Position numbers and translations under genes: made by a program. Source: Pseudomonas sp. RIT288 (GTDB taxonomy: Bacteria > Pseudomonadota > Gammaproteobacteria > Pseudomonadales > Pseudomonadaceae). Taken from it: a stretch of 64,000 nucleotides of DNA. The number at the start of each line of letters is the position of its first letter. Position 1 is the stretch's first letter. This document shows positions 15,956 to 25,043 of this stretch, piece after piece. The stretch covers positions 22,356 to 86,355 of the forward strand of contig NZ_JFYN01000020.1 of assembly GCF_000631985.1 (NCBI RefSeq). The letters are read 5' to 3'. Under the pieces are notes generated by a model. The model was not told the origin of the DNA. It did no database searches and saw only the letters and a program-made list of their open reading frames with translations.

Positions 15956-17269
15956 ATGCGCAAAACCCAACTCGCTCTCGTCATCGCCCTCGCCGGAGGG
16001 CTCGCCGCCTGTGGCGAATCCTCCAGCCTGCAAGTTTCCGACGGCACCGGCCCGTCACCGAAGCTGCCTGAACCGAACAAAACCCTGATCCCGACGGTGA
16101 ACATCGCCCCGGCGATCGGCTGGCCTGCAGGCGGGAAACCGACCGCCGCCGCCGGCACGCAAGTCGCAGCATTCGCCGAAGGCCTCGATCACCCGCGCTG
16201 GCTCTACGTGCTGCCCAACGGTGATGTGCTGGTGGCGGAAACCAACGCCCCGCCCAAACCCGATGACAGCAGCGGCATTCGCGGCTGGGTGATGAAGAAA
16301 GTCATGGGCAAGGCTGGTGCTGGCGTGCCAAGCCCGAACCGTATCACCCTGTTGCGCGATGCCGATCACGACGGCGTGGCCGAGACCCGCACGGTGTTTC
16401 TGCAAAACCTCAATTCGCCGTTTGGTATGACCCTGGTCGGCAACGATTTGTACGTCGCCGACACCGATCGCCTGCTGCGCTTCCACTACGAGCAAGGTGC
16501 GACCGAGATCAAGACGCAGCCGATCAAAGTCACCGACCTGCCGGGCGGCACGCTGAACCATCACTGGACCAAAAACGTTATCGCCAGCAAGGACGGCAGC
16601 AAGCTGTACGTCACTGTCGGCTCGAACAGCAACGTCGGCGAGAATGGTCTGGATAAAGAAGAAGGTCGCGCCGCGATCTGGGAAGTCGATCGCGCCACCG
16701 GCAACCACCGGATCTTCGCCTCGGGCATCCGCAACCCCAACGGCCTGGCTTGGGAACCCATCACAGGCGCGTTGTGGACAGCGGTCAACGAACGTGACGA
16801 GATCGGCAGCGACCTGGTGCCGGACTACATCACCTCGGTCAAGGACGGCGGCTTCTATGGCTGGCCATTCAGCTATTACGGTCAGCACGTGGATGTCCGG
16901 GTGAAGCCGCAGAATCTGGATCTGGTGGCCAAGGCTATCGCGCCGGACTATGCCGTCGGCCCGCACACCGCCTCACTGGGCCTGACCTTCGCTGAAGGCA
17001 ACAGCCTGCCGGCACAGTTCAAGGAAGGCGCGTTTATCGGGCAGCACGGCTCGTGGAACCGCAAACCGCACAGTGGCTATAAAGTGATTTTCGTACCGTT
17101 CGCCGCCGGCAAGCCGAACGGGCCACCGGTGGATGTGCTGACCGGTTTCCTCGACAAGGACGAGAACGCGCTTGGCCGCCCGGTAGGCGTGGTGATTGAC
17201 CAGCAAGGTGGTTTGCTGGTGGCGGATGATGTGGGGAACAAGGTGTGGCGGGTGTCGTCCGCCAAGTAA
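15956..17269 (+). CDS. PQQ-type sugar/sorbosone dehydrogenase family lipoprotein
   Basis: A 437-residue six-bladed propeller protein of the soluble glucose/L-sorbosone dehydrogenase family. The N-terminus is a lipoprotein signal (LAAC, lipid Cys19), so the enzyme is anchored in the envelope. Propeller landmarks are FAEGLDHPRWLYVLPNGDVL, SPFGMTLVGNDLYVAD, SKDGSKLYVTVGSNSNVGE, GIRNPNGLAWEP and FIGQHGSWNRKP; the His and Arg residues in the last fit PQQ or calcium contacts of the family. It would oxidise a sugar or alcohol and feed electrons to the respiratory chain, but the substrate is unknown and some members may not bind PQQ. REP doublet E lies just downstream. Confidence 0.85.
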   Translation: MRKTQLALVIALAGGLAACGESSSLQVSDGTGPSPKLPEPNKTLIPTVNIAPAIGWPAGGKPTAAAGTQVAAFAEGLDHPRWLYVLPNGDVLVAETNAPPKPDDSSGIRGWVMKKVMGKAGAGVPSPNRITLLRDADHDGVAETRTVFLQNLNSPFGMTLVGNDLYVADTDRLLRFHYEQGATEIKTQPIKVTDLPGGTLNHHWTKNVIASKDGSKLYVTVGSNSNVGENGLDKEEGRAAIWEVDRATGNHRIFASGIRNPNGLAWEPITGALWTAVNERDEIGSDLVPDYITSVKDGGFYGWPFSYYGQHVDVRVKPQNLDLVAKAIAPDYAVGPHTASLGLTFAEGNSLPAQFKEGAFIGQHGSWNRKPHSGYKVIFVPFAAGKPNGPPVDVLTGFLDKDENALGRPVGVVIDQQGGLLVADDVGNKVWRVSSAK

Positions 17270-17292
17270 CTTTGGCCGGCCCCAAAACAACG

Positions 17293-17380
17293 GTAGGAGT
17301 GAGCCTGCTCGCAATGACGGTGTCACATTCAACATCAGTGTTGATTGATCAACCGCTATCGCGAGCAGGCTCACTCCTAC
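17293..17380. repeat. REP doublet E (GTAGGAGTGAGC subtype, ends outward)
   Basis: GTAGGAGTGAGCCTGCTCGC on the left and GCGAGCAGGCTCACTCCTAC on the right, about 40 bases apart. The GTAGGAG ends point outward, the opposite of doublets A to D. Confidence 0.85.
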
Positions 17381-17402
17381 ATTGGATTGTGAGCGATTTT
17401 TA

Positions 17403-17939
17403 CTACGGGTTATGCGCCAGATGCTCAGGCTGCAACACCCGCTTGGCACTCAGATACGCCTTCTGCCAGTACGCCTTCGACAGACTGTCCAGCTTCACCG
17501 TGCCGCCGGTGGCCGGCGCGTGCACGAAACGCCCTTCGCCGACGTAAATCCCCGCATGGCTAACCTGCGAGCCGCCATTGGTGGCGAAGAAGATCAGGTC
17601 GCCAGTCTGCAATCCCTCTTTGCCGACATTCGGCGCCTGCATCACGATCATCTCGCGTGTCGAACGCGGCAAAGAGATACCGGCCGCGTCGCGGTAGACG
17701 AAACCGATCAGGCCACTGCAATCAAACCCGGAGTCCGGTGTGTTGCCGCCCCAGCGATAAGGCGTGCCAACCAGGCCCAGCGCGCGAAACAGCACGTCTT
17801 CAGCAGCCGGCGAAAAAGCTTGGGAAGGCCCGAACACCACCGGGGCGCGTACCACGGGCGCAGGCGGCGGAGTGCGGCTGGCGCAGGCGCTGAGCAGCGC
17901 TGCGAAGAAGATCAACGTGAGGCGGGCCGACATCGTCAT
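17403..17939 (-). CDS. NlpC/P60 family lipoprotein endopeptidase (second of pair)
   Basis: A 178-residue cell-wall hydrolase of the C40 family (gamma-D-glutamyl-diaminopimelate type). The start at 17939 has AGGA about nine bases upstream; the frame runs further without support. Lipobox LLSAC, lipid Cys19. The catalytic triad is visible as Cys74 in GFDCSGLIGF, His128 in VSHAGIYVG and His140 in RFVHAPATGG. It lies downstream of a second gene of the same family, separated by a terminator at 17992-18020, so each is probably expressed separately. Outer-membrane-anchored peptidoglycan remodelling is the likely job. Confidence 0.9.
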   Translation of the reverse strand: MTMSARLTLIFFAALLSACASRTPPPAPVVRAPVVFGPSQAFSPAAEDVLFRALGLVGTPYRWGGNTPDSGFDCSGLIGFVYRDAAGISLPRSTREMIVMQAPNVGKEGLQTGDLIFFATNGGSQVSHAGIYVGEGRFVHAPATGGTVKLDSLSKAYWQKAYLSAKRVLQPEHLAHNP

Positions 17940-17991
17940 AAGCAGAACATCCTGATCTGGCTGCGGCTTTCTCTGCCGGATGGACAGAAAA

Positions 17992-18020
17992 CAAAACCGC
18001 CTGCGCAGCACGCAGGCGGT
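17992..18020 (-). terminator. Terminator downstream of the first NlpC/P60 gene
   Basis: Perfect nine-base stem CCGCCTGCG (17997-18005) with CGCAGGCGG (18011-18019). On the minus strand a TTTTGTTTT run follows. Confidence 0.88.
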
Positions 18021-18159
18021 TTGCCATCAATATAGATACAGGATTCTAGCGGCTACGCGGCAAACTTCAAGTAAGACTTTAACTTCACCTTGTAAAGTCT
18101 AGGTCTACTCCCTTGCCGGGCACCGTCTTTGTCGCCACGGACGTGGCGACAACGGGGAA

Positions 18160-18774
18160 TTACTTGCGAGCAGTGACCACGGTCGGAGCCATCGCGAGGG
18201 CGCGCTTGGCTTCGATGAAGGTCTTGCTCCAGTAGCTGTCACCCAGGCTGTCGATGCGAACACCGCCGCTGCGACGACTGCTGGAGTGGATGAACTGGTT
18301 GTCACCCAGGTAGATCCCGGCGTGGCTTACACGACCGCGACGACCATTGGTGGCGAAGAACAGCAGATCGCCCGGCTCAAGGTTGCCGCGCGAGACCAGA
18401 GGCGCATCCACGTTGATCATTTCGCGGGTGGAGCGCGGCAGATTCATGCCGGCTTCTTCGCGGAACAGATAACCGATGAAACCGCTGCAGTCGAAACCGG
18501 CTTCAGAGGTACCACCGAAACGGTAACGGGTACCGATCAGGGACATGCCGCGTTCGAGGATACTGTCGGCCAGAACCGGGAGCTCGTACGGTTTCTTGTT
18601 GAAGTCCGAGAGTTCTTTTTCGGTGTCCAGCTCTTCCTGGTAAATAACGGAAGACTGGGCAGTGGCAGAATTTTTAACCTGTTGAGGCTGCTCTTGAACT
18701 GGAGAATGAGCAGCGCAACCGAACAACAGGGTGACGAGTGCGAGAGGCACGAGGGGTGCGAAGCGATTTAGCAT
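18160..18774 (-). CDS. NlpC/P60 family lipoprotein endopeptidase (first of pair)
   Basis: A 204-residue lipoprotein of the C40 peptidase family, close in design to the gene at 17403. Start: the ATG at 18774; a GTG two codons earlier is possible and neither has a clear ribosome site. Lipobox LLFGC, lipid Cys20. A Gln-rich linker (residues 25-60) absent from the partner leads to the catalytic domain with Cys96 (GFDCSGFIGYLF), His151 and His163. The pair fits the Spr/MepS-like group that cuts peptide cross-links during growth. Its own terminator lies downstream at 17992. Confidence 0.9.
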   Translation of the reverse strand: MLNRFAPLVPLALVTLLFGCAAHSPVQEQPQQVKNSATAQSSVIYQEELDTEKELSDFNKKPYELPVLADSILERGMSLIGTRYRFGGTSEAGFDCSGFIGYLFREEAGMNLPRSTREMINVDAPLVSRGNLEPGDLLFFATNGRRGRVSHAGIYLGDNQFIHSSSRRSGGVRIDSLGDSYWSKTFIEAKRALAMAPTVVTARK

Positions 18775-18999
18775 GGGCACGACCGTGGCTGAAGTTGTAA
18801 AGAAGCCGAGACTATGCCCGCTATCAGCCTCATTTGCAAATTCAATCGATCTTTTTGTGACTTCCCGGTTTCTCGTTTACATCTAAGCGCTTAAGCCCAT
18901 TTCAATCGATACGCGGTCTGCACAGGGTGCGGAAACGCGGATTTTCTGGCGCCTGAAATATGTCGAAACGTGCTGAAAGCCGCGTTTATAAAGGGCTGA

Positions 19000-19704
19000 C
19001 TACCAGCCGAGGGTTTCTTTCAGGAACGGAATCGTCAGCTTGCGTTGCGCCTGCAGCGAGGCCTGATCCAGCTGTTCGAGCAGGTCGAACAATGCACTCA
19101 TGCTGCGGGTGCCGCGAGTCAGAATAAAGTGTCCGACTTCATCGGTCAGGTGCAAGCCGCGACGCGAAGCGCGCAATTGCAACGCACGCAATTTGTCTTC
19201 ATCGGAGAGCGGACGCATCTGGAAGATCAGCGCCAGAGTCAGGCGCGATTTAAGGTCAGCCAGCTTCACCGGCAGTTCGCGTGGCGAGGTTGAAGCAGCA
19301 ATCAGCAAGCGCCGACCGCTGTCACGCAGACGGTTGAACAGATGAAACATCGCCTCTTCCCAGTCGGCCTTGCCGGCAATCACCTGCAAGTCATCCAGGC
19401 AGACCAGTTCGTACTGTTCGAGGTTGTCGAGGATTTCGATGCCGCGATCCATCAGCTCGGCCAGCGGCAGATACACCGCCGGTTCACCCATCTGCTCGAA
19501 ACGCAGGCAGGCCGCCTGCAACAGATGCGTACGCCCTACCCCATGCTTGCCCCACAGGTAGATCAGGCTTTCGGTCCAGCCGGCGTCGGCTTCGCATAGG
19601 CGCTCGACATAGCCGAGTGCAGCGGCATTGGCGCCTGGGTAGTAGTTGATGAAGGTGGCGTCGTCACGCAGACGCACACCTAGGGGCAGCTGAATCGGTT
19701 TCAT
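19000..19704 (-). CDS. hda: DnaA regulatory inactivator Hda
   Basis: A DnaA-like AAA+ protein (234 residues) that, bound to the replication clamp, stimulates ATP hydrolysis by DnaA and so prevents re-initiation. The N-terminal clamp-binding motif is IQLPLGVRL. The P-loop GKHGVGRTHLL has Arg in place of the usual Lys, as in other Hda proteins. Walker B is VCLDDLQVIAG, and the sensor/box region is LKSRLTLALIFQMRPL. There is no DNA-binding domain IV, which separates it from DnaA. It is followed upstream on the same strand by an AI-2E family permease with a hairpin terminator between them. Confidence 0.95.
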   Translation of the reverse strand: MKPIQLPLGVRLRDDATFINYYPGANAAALGYVERLCEADAGWTESLIYLWGKHGVGRTHLLQAACLRFEQMGEPAVYLPLAELMDRGIEILDNLEQYELVCLDDLQVIAGKADWEEAMFHLFNRLRDSGRRLLIAASTSPRELPVKLADLKSRLTLALIFQMRPLSDEDKLRALQLRASRRGLHLTDEVGHFILTRGTRSMSALFDLLEQLDQASLQAQRKLTIPFLKETLGW

Positions 19705-19881
19705 GCTGACTGAACAGTTCTCAAGGAACCGTTAGTGGCCTCTGTGTAAAGTTTGCGAAGTTTATACCCGTGAAGCTGAGCGCACAATGCGACAGACCCC
19801 AAGCAAAATCAAAGGTTTGCGTTAACACGCTGGTTTTATGACAGTTTCTCTGACGCGGTATCTAACCAACCCGCGGCAAAA

Positions 19882-19917
19882 CACGGGCCAACCCGGCACG
19901 ATGCCGGGCCGCCCGTG
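19882..19917 (-). terminator. Hairpin downstream of the AI-2E family gene
   Basis: Nested stems: CACGGGC (19882-19888) with GCCCGTG (19911-19917), and CCCGGCA (19892-19898) with TGCCGGG (19902-19908). The T-run on the minus strand is short, so termination is probable rather than certain. Confidence 0.6.
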
Positions 19918-19923
19918 ACCGGA

Positions 19924-20997
19924 TTACAACTCGGGTTCATCTGCCCCGCTGTAGATATCCGAGTCCTTGTACAAATCGTGCACGTGACGCACCAGCACCA
20001 TGATCACCGCCGCCACCGGCAATGCCAGCAGCACACCGGTAAAGCCGAACAGCTCGCCACCGGCCAGAATCGCGAAGATCACCGCCACCGGATGCAGGCC
20101 GATCCGATCGCCGACCAGCAGCGGCGTCAGCACCATGCCTTCCAGCGCCTGCCCGACCATGAACACCGCCACGATCCCGATCATCGGGTACAGGTCGCCA
20201 CCGAACTGGAACAGCCCGGCAATCAGCGCCGCGCCAATGCCGATCACAAAGCCCATGTACGGCACGATGGCCGCCAGACCTGCGATCAGGCCGATCAACA
20301 GCCCCAGCTCCAGACCAACAATCATCAGGCCCGCTGCGTAGATCACGCCCAGGGCCAGCATCACCAGCAACTGGCCGCGCACAAACGCGCCGAGCACCTC
20401 ATGGCACTCACCTGCGAGCGAGACGATGGTTTCTTCACGATCACGCGGCAGCAGGCTGCGGATCCTGGCCATCATCACGTCCCAGTCGCGCAGCAGGTAG
20501 AAACTCACCACTGGGATCAACACCAGATTCGCCAGCCAGCCGATCAGCGCCAGACTCGAGGCCGTCGCCTGACTCAGCACCACACCGACGATGTCAGTGG
20601 TTTGCCCCATGTGTTCACTGATTGCCGCCTTGACCTTGTCGAACTTCCAGAAGCCGTCAGACAGCCCCAGCTTCGACTGCGCCCATGGCAGCGCGGTGTG
20701 CTGCAGCCAGTCAAGCATCTGCGGCGCCAGCTCATACAAACGCACCAACTGCTTGGCGAGCATCGGCACCAGCACCAACAGCAACGTGGTGACGATCAGG
20801 GTGAACAAGGCGAACACCGCGATCACCCCCCAGGTGCGCGACAGGCCCAGCCGCTCCAGACGATCCACCAGCGGATCGAACAGATACGCCAGCAGCAACG
20901 CCACCAGAAACGGCGTGAGGATCGGATGCAGCAACCAGACAAACGCGCAAAGCAGGACTACCCCACCGAGCCAGAACCAACGCCGCGTATCGGCCAT
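19924..20997 (-). CDS. AI-2E family transporter (PerM-like permease)
   Basis: A 357-residue polytopic membrane protein of the AI-2E/PerM family. Hydrophobic segments occur at residues about 8-40 (two helices), 60-85, and then five helices in the C-terminal half. The family region LIGLIAGLAAIVPYMGFVIGIG and the following FMVGQALEGMVLTPLLVGDRIGLHP are present, the latter being the most conserved block. AGGAG precedes the ATG. Family members include TqsA (autoinducer-2 export) and Na+/H+ antiporters, so the substrate is open. It is transcribed with the DUF2066 gene upstream (34-base gap). Confidence 0.88.
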   Translation of the reverse strand: MADTRRWFWLGGVVLLCAFVWLLHPILTPFLVALLLAYLFDPLVDRLERLGLSRTWGVIAVFALFTLIVTTLLLVLVPMLAKQLVRLYELAPQMLDWLQHTALPWAQSKLGLSDGFWKFDKVKAAISEHMGQTTDIVGVVLSQATASSLALIGWLANLVLIPVVSFYLLRDWDVMMARIRSLLPRDREETIVSLAGECHEVLGAFVRGQLLVMLALGVIYAAGLMIVGLELGLLIGLIAGLAAIVPYMGFVIGIGAALIAGLFQFGGDLYPMIGIVAVFMVGQALEGMVLTPLLVGDRIGLHPVAVIFAILAGGELFGFTGVLLALPVAAVIMVLVRHVHDLYKDSDIYSGADEPEL

Positions 20998-21031
20998 GTA
21001 CCACTCCTACTGCTTCTATATAAGGAAAGAC

Positions 21032-22090
21032 TTACCAGCGAAACCGCAACGAAGGTGCTACCGGTGCAGGCGCCTGAGTCGCAACAGGCGCTGCACCTGC
21101 CACCGCAGGCTGCGGCGCGGCGACCGGGGCCGGCGCCTCAGCCGGCAACTCCTGCAACTTCGCCAGCGACAATTGCGAACGCAACTGATCGGCACTGCCG
21201 TTGACCCGATACACGATGCGATCACCATCGACACTTTGCAGACGCACACCGAACGGTTCGAGTAACCGCAGCAGCGTGGCGTAATGCTCAAGATTCATAC
21301 CCTGCACTTCCAGAGTCTGTTGACCCGAAGCGCCAGGCTTGGCGACAAATCGCGGCGCCAGACGCTCGGCCACCGCCAACATCACTGCGTCGGCCACGGC
21401 GGCCTGATCGGCGCCCTGCACACTGCCGGCCTCTTTCTGATCACCCAGCCACAGATGCCACTTGGCCTGCCACTGGCCGCCCTCTTCGTGCGCATGCACC
21501 GCCAACAGGGCATCCGCGCCGTAACGCTCCGAAGCGCCGCGCAAGGGCGCGGGATCGGTGCCATCCAGCACTGGCGCGGTGGCCACCAGTTGCTCACTCA
21601 GATCCGCCAGCGGCAAACGCAGCGGCAAGCCGCGATGCTGAGCCGCAGAGCGCAACGGTGCAGCCGCGGCCTGACCGTCGCCGACCAGGCTCGAACCTTC
21701 AGTCGAATCGTTCAGCCACCAGCTCAGAATCGACGGCCGACTCGCCCCCCACAATGACAGCCCGGCGCGACGCAGCGCCTGCTCAGTGGTGGCCGGATCG
21801 AAATCGACCTTGAGCACCTCCGGCGGCCCGGCATCGAAACCGAACTGACTGATGATCTGCTGCGGATCCTTGCGAATCGCCGCCAGCCCGGGACTTTGCG
21901 GAGCCTTGGGGTCTCCCGTCAGACGCAACACCAGCGTATCCAGTGCTGCCTGCGTGGCGCGATCACGCTCTTCCGGCGCCTGGCTGCTGACCGGCTGGCG
22001 CACTTGATAGAGACCTTTGAGGTTTTCGGCATGACTCGCCAGGCTGACCAACGACAAACAACCCACAACCAACAATTTACAAAAACGCAT
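21032..22090 (-). CDS. DUF2066 domain-containing secreted protein
   Basis: A 352-residue exported protein with a signal peptide (MRFCKLLVVGCLSLVSLASHA). The body contains the DUF2066 pattern: an N-terminal LYQVRQPVSSQ with an RATQAALDTLVLRLTGD helix, a central LSWWLNDS and a C-terminal region with repeated short beta units. The last 40 residues are rich in Ala and Pro and end in SLRFRW. The family has no established function; its constant position between the AI-2E permease and purM in Pseudomonas is the main clue. It is divergent from purM, with a 374-base control region between them. Confidence 0.82.
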   Translation of the reverse strand: MRFCKLLVVGCLSLVSLASHAENLKGLYQVRQPVSSQAPEERDRATQAALDTLVLRLTGDPKAPQSPGLAAIRKDPQQIISQFGFDAGPPEVLKVDFDPATTEQALRRAGLSLWGASRPSILSWWLNDSTEGSSLVGDGQAAAAPLRSAAQHRGLPLRLPLADLSEQLVATAPVLDGTDPAPLRGASERYGADALLAVHAHEEGGQWQAKWHLWLGDQKEAGSVQGADQAAVADAVMLAVAERLAPRFVAKPGASGQQTLEVQGMNLEHYATLLRLLEPFGVRLQSVDGDRIVYRVNGSADQLRSQLSLAKLQELPAEAPAPVAAPQPAVAGAAPVATQAPAPVAPSLRFRW

Positions 22091-22464
22091 GGAAAATTCC
22101 CGTCGACAGGAGCGGCTGGAACAGGCCGCGTGAACCGGTTAAGCAAGGCTGTGACCATCTGCCAGCGCAAAACATTCACACGGTAGCGGTAAGTTTTTGC
22201 ACAGTGGTAACGATAGACGGTTAATCGGCACACCTTATACAGGCAGCTGCCCGGCACAATTGCAAAAAATTTCAGTCGATTATGCCCCTGCCCGTCGGCG
22301 CGAGGATGGCCGCTGCCCCTCAAGCCTGATAAAATCGCGCGCCTTCGCAGACCGGCAACAGCCGGGCACCCCGAAATTCGCGTGAGGCCATTGCCCTCTC
22401 GATTTCGATGTTCCCGCTGAACTCGGTCGTTACCCCTGAATCCCCTCCCCTAAAGGCCTGGATC
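22091..22464. other. Divergent control region between DUF2066 gene and purM
   Basis: No credible gene. The stretch must hold the leftward promoter for the DUF2066 gene and the rightward promoter for purMN. I see no perfect operator palindrome or terminator; AT-rich parts at about 22180-22230 and 22255-22285 are the likeliest promoter sites. Confidence 0.5.
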
Positions 22465-23523
22465 ATGAGCAAGCAACCCTCCCTGAGCTACAAGGACGCC
22501 GGTGTAGACATCGACGCCGGTGAAGCATTGGTCGAACGCATCAAGAGCGTCGCCAAGCGCACTGCGCGCCCGGAAGTCATGGGCGGCCTGGGCGGTTTCG
22601 GCGCCCTCTGCGAAATCCCGGCCGGCTACAAGCAGCCTGTGCTGGTTTCCGGCACCGATGGCGTTGGCACCAAGCTGCGCCTGGCGCTGAACCTGAACAA
22701 GCACGACAGCATCGGCATCGACCTGGTCGCCATGTGCGTCAACGACCTGGTGGTCTGCGGTGCAGAACCACTGTTCTTCCTTGACTACTACGCCACCGGC
22801 AAGCTCAACGTCGACACCGCTGCCCAGGTTGTAACCGGCATCGGCGCCGGCTGCGAACTGTCCGGTTGCTCGCTGGTTGGCGGCGAAACCGCTGAAATGC
22901 CAGGCATGTACGAAGGCGAAGACTACGACCTGGCCGGTTTCTGCGTCGGTGTGGTGGAGAAAGCCGAAATCATCGACGGCTCGAAAGTGGCCACCGGTGA
23001 CGCGCTGATCGCCCTGCCATCGTCCGGCCCGCACTCCAACGGCTACTCACTGATCCGCAAGATCATCGAAGTGTCCGGCGCCGACATCGAAAACATCCAG
23101 CTCGACGGCAAACCACTGACCGACCTGCTGATGGCCCCGACCCGCATCTACGTGAAGCCGCTGCTCAAGCTGATCAAAGACACCGGCGCGGTCAAAGCCA
23201 TGGCCCACATCACCGGTGGCGGCCTGCTGGACAACATCCCGCGCGTTCTGCCAAAAGGCGCTCAGGCCGTGGTTGACGTGGCCAGCTGGACTCGCCCGGC
23301 CGTGTTCGACTGGCTGCAAGAGAAAGGCAACGTTGACGAGACCGAAATGCACCGCGTACTGAACTGCGGCGTGGGCATGGTGATCTGCGTGGCTCAGGAG
23401 CACGTTGAAGTGGCCCTGAAGACCCTGCGTGACGCCGGCGAACAGCCTTGGGTTATCGGTCAGATCGCTGCCGCTGCCGAAGGTGCTGCTCAGGTTGATC
23501 TGCAGAACCTTAAGGCTCATTAA
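22465..23523 (+). CDS. purM: Phosphoribosylformylglycinamidine cyclo-ligase
   Basis: AIR synthetase, fifth step of purine synthesis, closing the imidazole ring with ATP. It has 352 residues from the ATG at 22465; an in-frame ATG at 22408 adds an unlikely Pro-rich leader. Family motifs are LSYKDAGVDIDAGEALV at the N-terminus, the ATP-binding DGVGTKLRLA, FFLDYYATGKL, and GGETAEMPGMY. Its stop overlaps the purN start (TAATG), so the two are translationally coupled. Confidence 0.97.
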   Translation: MSKQPSLSYKDAGVDIDAGEALVERIKSVAKRTARPEVMGGLGGFGALCEIPAGYKQPVLVSGTDGVGTKLRLALNLNKHDSIGIDLVAMCVNDLVVCGAEPLFFLDYYATGKLNVDTAAQVVTGIGAGCELSGCSLVGGETAEMPGMYEGEDYDLAGFCVGVVEKAEIIDGSKVATGDALIALPSSGPHSNGYSLIRKIIEVSGADIENIQLDGKPLTDLLMAPTRIYVKPLLKLIKDTGAVKAMAHITGGGLLDNIPRVLPKGAQAVVDVASWTRPAVFDWLQEKGNVDETEMHRVLNCGVGMVICVAQEHVEVALKTLRDAGEQPWVIGQIAAAAEGAAQVDLQNLKAH

Positions 23524-24173
23524 TGTCCGCAACCTGTGATGTCGTGGTGCTGTTGTCCGGCACCGGCAGTAACTTGCAGGCTCTGATCGACAGCACGCGG
23601 ACCGGCGACAGCCCGGTCCGCATCGCTGCGGTGATTTCCAACCGCGCCGACGCCTACGGCCTGCAACGCGCCAGTGACGCGGGTATCGCCACCCGCTCGC
23701 TGGATCACAAGGCCTTCGAAGGTCGCGAGGCCTTCGATGCTGCCCTGATTGAACTGATCGACGAATTCAAACCCAAACTCGTGGTACTGGCCGGCTTCAT
23801 GCGCATTCTCAGCGCTGATTTCGTGCGTCACTACCAGGGTCGTCTGCTCAATATCCACCCGTCGCTGCTGCCCAAATACAAAGGGTTACACACTCATCAG
23901 CGCGCGCTCGAGGCCGGCGACGCCGAACACGGCTGCTCCGTGCACTTCGTCACCGAGGAACTCGATGGTGGACCACTGGTCGTACAGGCAGTAATACCGG
24001 TAGAGTTGCACGACACGCCGCAGACACTTGCGCAGCGAGTGCATGTCCAGGAACACCTGATCTACCCGATGGCTGTACGCTGGTTTGCCGAAGGCCGACT
24101 GGCACTCGGTGAGCAAGGTGCTTTACTGGATGGCCAGTTACTCGCGGCCAGCGGCCACTTGATTCGACACTAG
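23523..24173 (+). CDS. purN: Phosphoribosylglycinamide formyltransferase
   Basis: GAR transformylase, third step of purine synthesis, using 10-formyl-tetrahydrofolate. It has 216 residues. The N-terminus VVLLSGTGSNLQALID is the phosphate loop. The catalytic Asn-His pair lies in LLNIHPSLLPKYKGLHTH and the Asp in VTEELDGGPLVVQ. It shares one base with the purM stop codon. Downstream, eight bases on, is a DUF3108 gene that probably shares the transcript. Confidence 0.97.
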   Translation: MSATCDVVVLLSGTGSNLQALIDSTRTGDSPVRIAAVISNRADAYGLQRASDAGIATRSLDHKAFEGREAFDAALIELIDEFKPKLVVLAGFMRILSADFVRHYQGRLLNIHPSLLPKYKGLHTHQRALEAGDAEHGCSVHFVTEELDGGPLVVQAVIPVELHDTPQTLAQRVHVQEHLIYPMAVRWFAEGRLALGEQGALLDGQLLAASGHLIRH

Positions 24174-24181
24174 GAGATTTT

Positions 24182-24895
24182 ATGCGTCGCGCCCTGCTCT
24201 TCGCTTGCGCTCTGTTCGCCCTGCCTTTCGCGCAGGCGGCAGACCTTCAACCGTTCTCCGCCAGCTACACCGCCGACTGGAAACAGTTGCCCATGAGCGG
24301 CACTGCCGAACGCAGCCTGACCAAGGAAGCCAACGGCGTCTGGAAACTCAGCTTCAAGGCGTCGATGATGATCGCCAGCCTGACCGAAGAAAGCACCCTG
24401 ACCCTGGACAAGGACACCCTGCTGCCACAGTCCTACCACTTCGAACGTGGCGGTCTGGGCAAAGCGAAAAAGGCTGATCTGGATTTCGACTGGAACAGCA
24501 AGATGGTCACCGGCACCGACCGTGGCGACGCGGTCAAGATCCCGCTGAACCGTGGCATGGTCGACAAGTCGACCTATCAGCTGGCGCTGCAGCATGACGT
24601 GGCCGCCGGCAAGAAGACCATGAGCTATCAGGTGGTTGACGACGGTGAAGTCGATACCTATGACTTCCGTGTACTGGGTGCCGAGAAAGTCGACACCAAG
24701 GCCGGCAAGATCGATGCGATCAAGGTCGAGCGCGTGCGCGACCCGACACAAAGCAAGCGCACCACCGTCCTTTGGTTCGCCAAGGACTGGGATTACCTGC
24801 TGGTCCGCCTGCAACAGGTTGAAACCGACGGCAAGGAGTACAACATCATGCTCCAGGACGGTACGGTCAACGGCAAGGCTGTCAAAGGCAGCTGA
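24182..24895 (+). CDS. DUF3108 domain-containing periplasmic protein
   Basis: A 237-residue exported protein with a signal peptide (MRRALLFACALFALPFAQA). The mature part is mostly beta: LQPFSASYTADWKQLPMSG, then alternating strands with SYHFERGGLGKAKKADLDFDWNSK and a C-terminal FAKDWDYLLVRLQQVETDGKEY. This is the DUF3108 pattern of a lipocalin-like barrel; function is unknown. AGGAG lies seven bases before the ATG. It is the third gene after purM and purN, and an intrinsic terminator follows at 24915. Confidence 0.85.
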   Translation: MRRALLFACALFALPFAQAADLQPFSASYTADWKQLPMSGTAERSLTKEANGVWKLSFKASMMIASLTEESTLTLDKDTLLPQSYHFERGGLGKAKKADLDFDWNSKMVTGTDRGDAVKIPLNRGMVDKSTYQLALQHDVAAGKKTMSYQVVDDGEVDTYDFRVLGAEKVDTKAGKIDAIKVERVRDPTQSKRTTVLWFAKDWDYLLVRLQQVETDGKEYNIMLQDGTVNGKAVKGS

Positions 24896-24912
24896 TCCGT
24901 CGTTACAACGAA

Positions 24913-24939
24913 AAGCCCCGCCAGTGCGGGGCTTTTTTT
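24913..24939 (+). terminator. Terminator of the purM-purN-DUF3108 transcript
   Basis: GCCCCGC (24915-24921) pairs with GCGGGGC (24926-24932), followed by TTTTTTT. Confidence 0.92.
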
Positions 24940-24957
24940 GTGCCTGCAATTCCCCCC

Positions 24958-25036
24958 CTGTAGGAGCTGCGGCATGCTGCGATCTTTTGATTCTGCTAAA
25001 GAGCAAAAGATCGCAGCGTGCCGCAGCTCCTACAGG
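24958..25036. repeat. GTAGGAGCTG-type inverted element, copy 2
   Basis: Outer arms CTGTAGGAGCTGCGGC and GCCGCAGCTCCTACAG; inner stem GCTGCGATCTTTTG with CAAAAGATCGCAGC. It sits between two convergent genes, just before the chemoreceptor stop codon at 25044. Confidence 0.85.
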
Positions 25037-25043
25037 GACAGGT

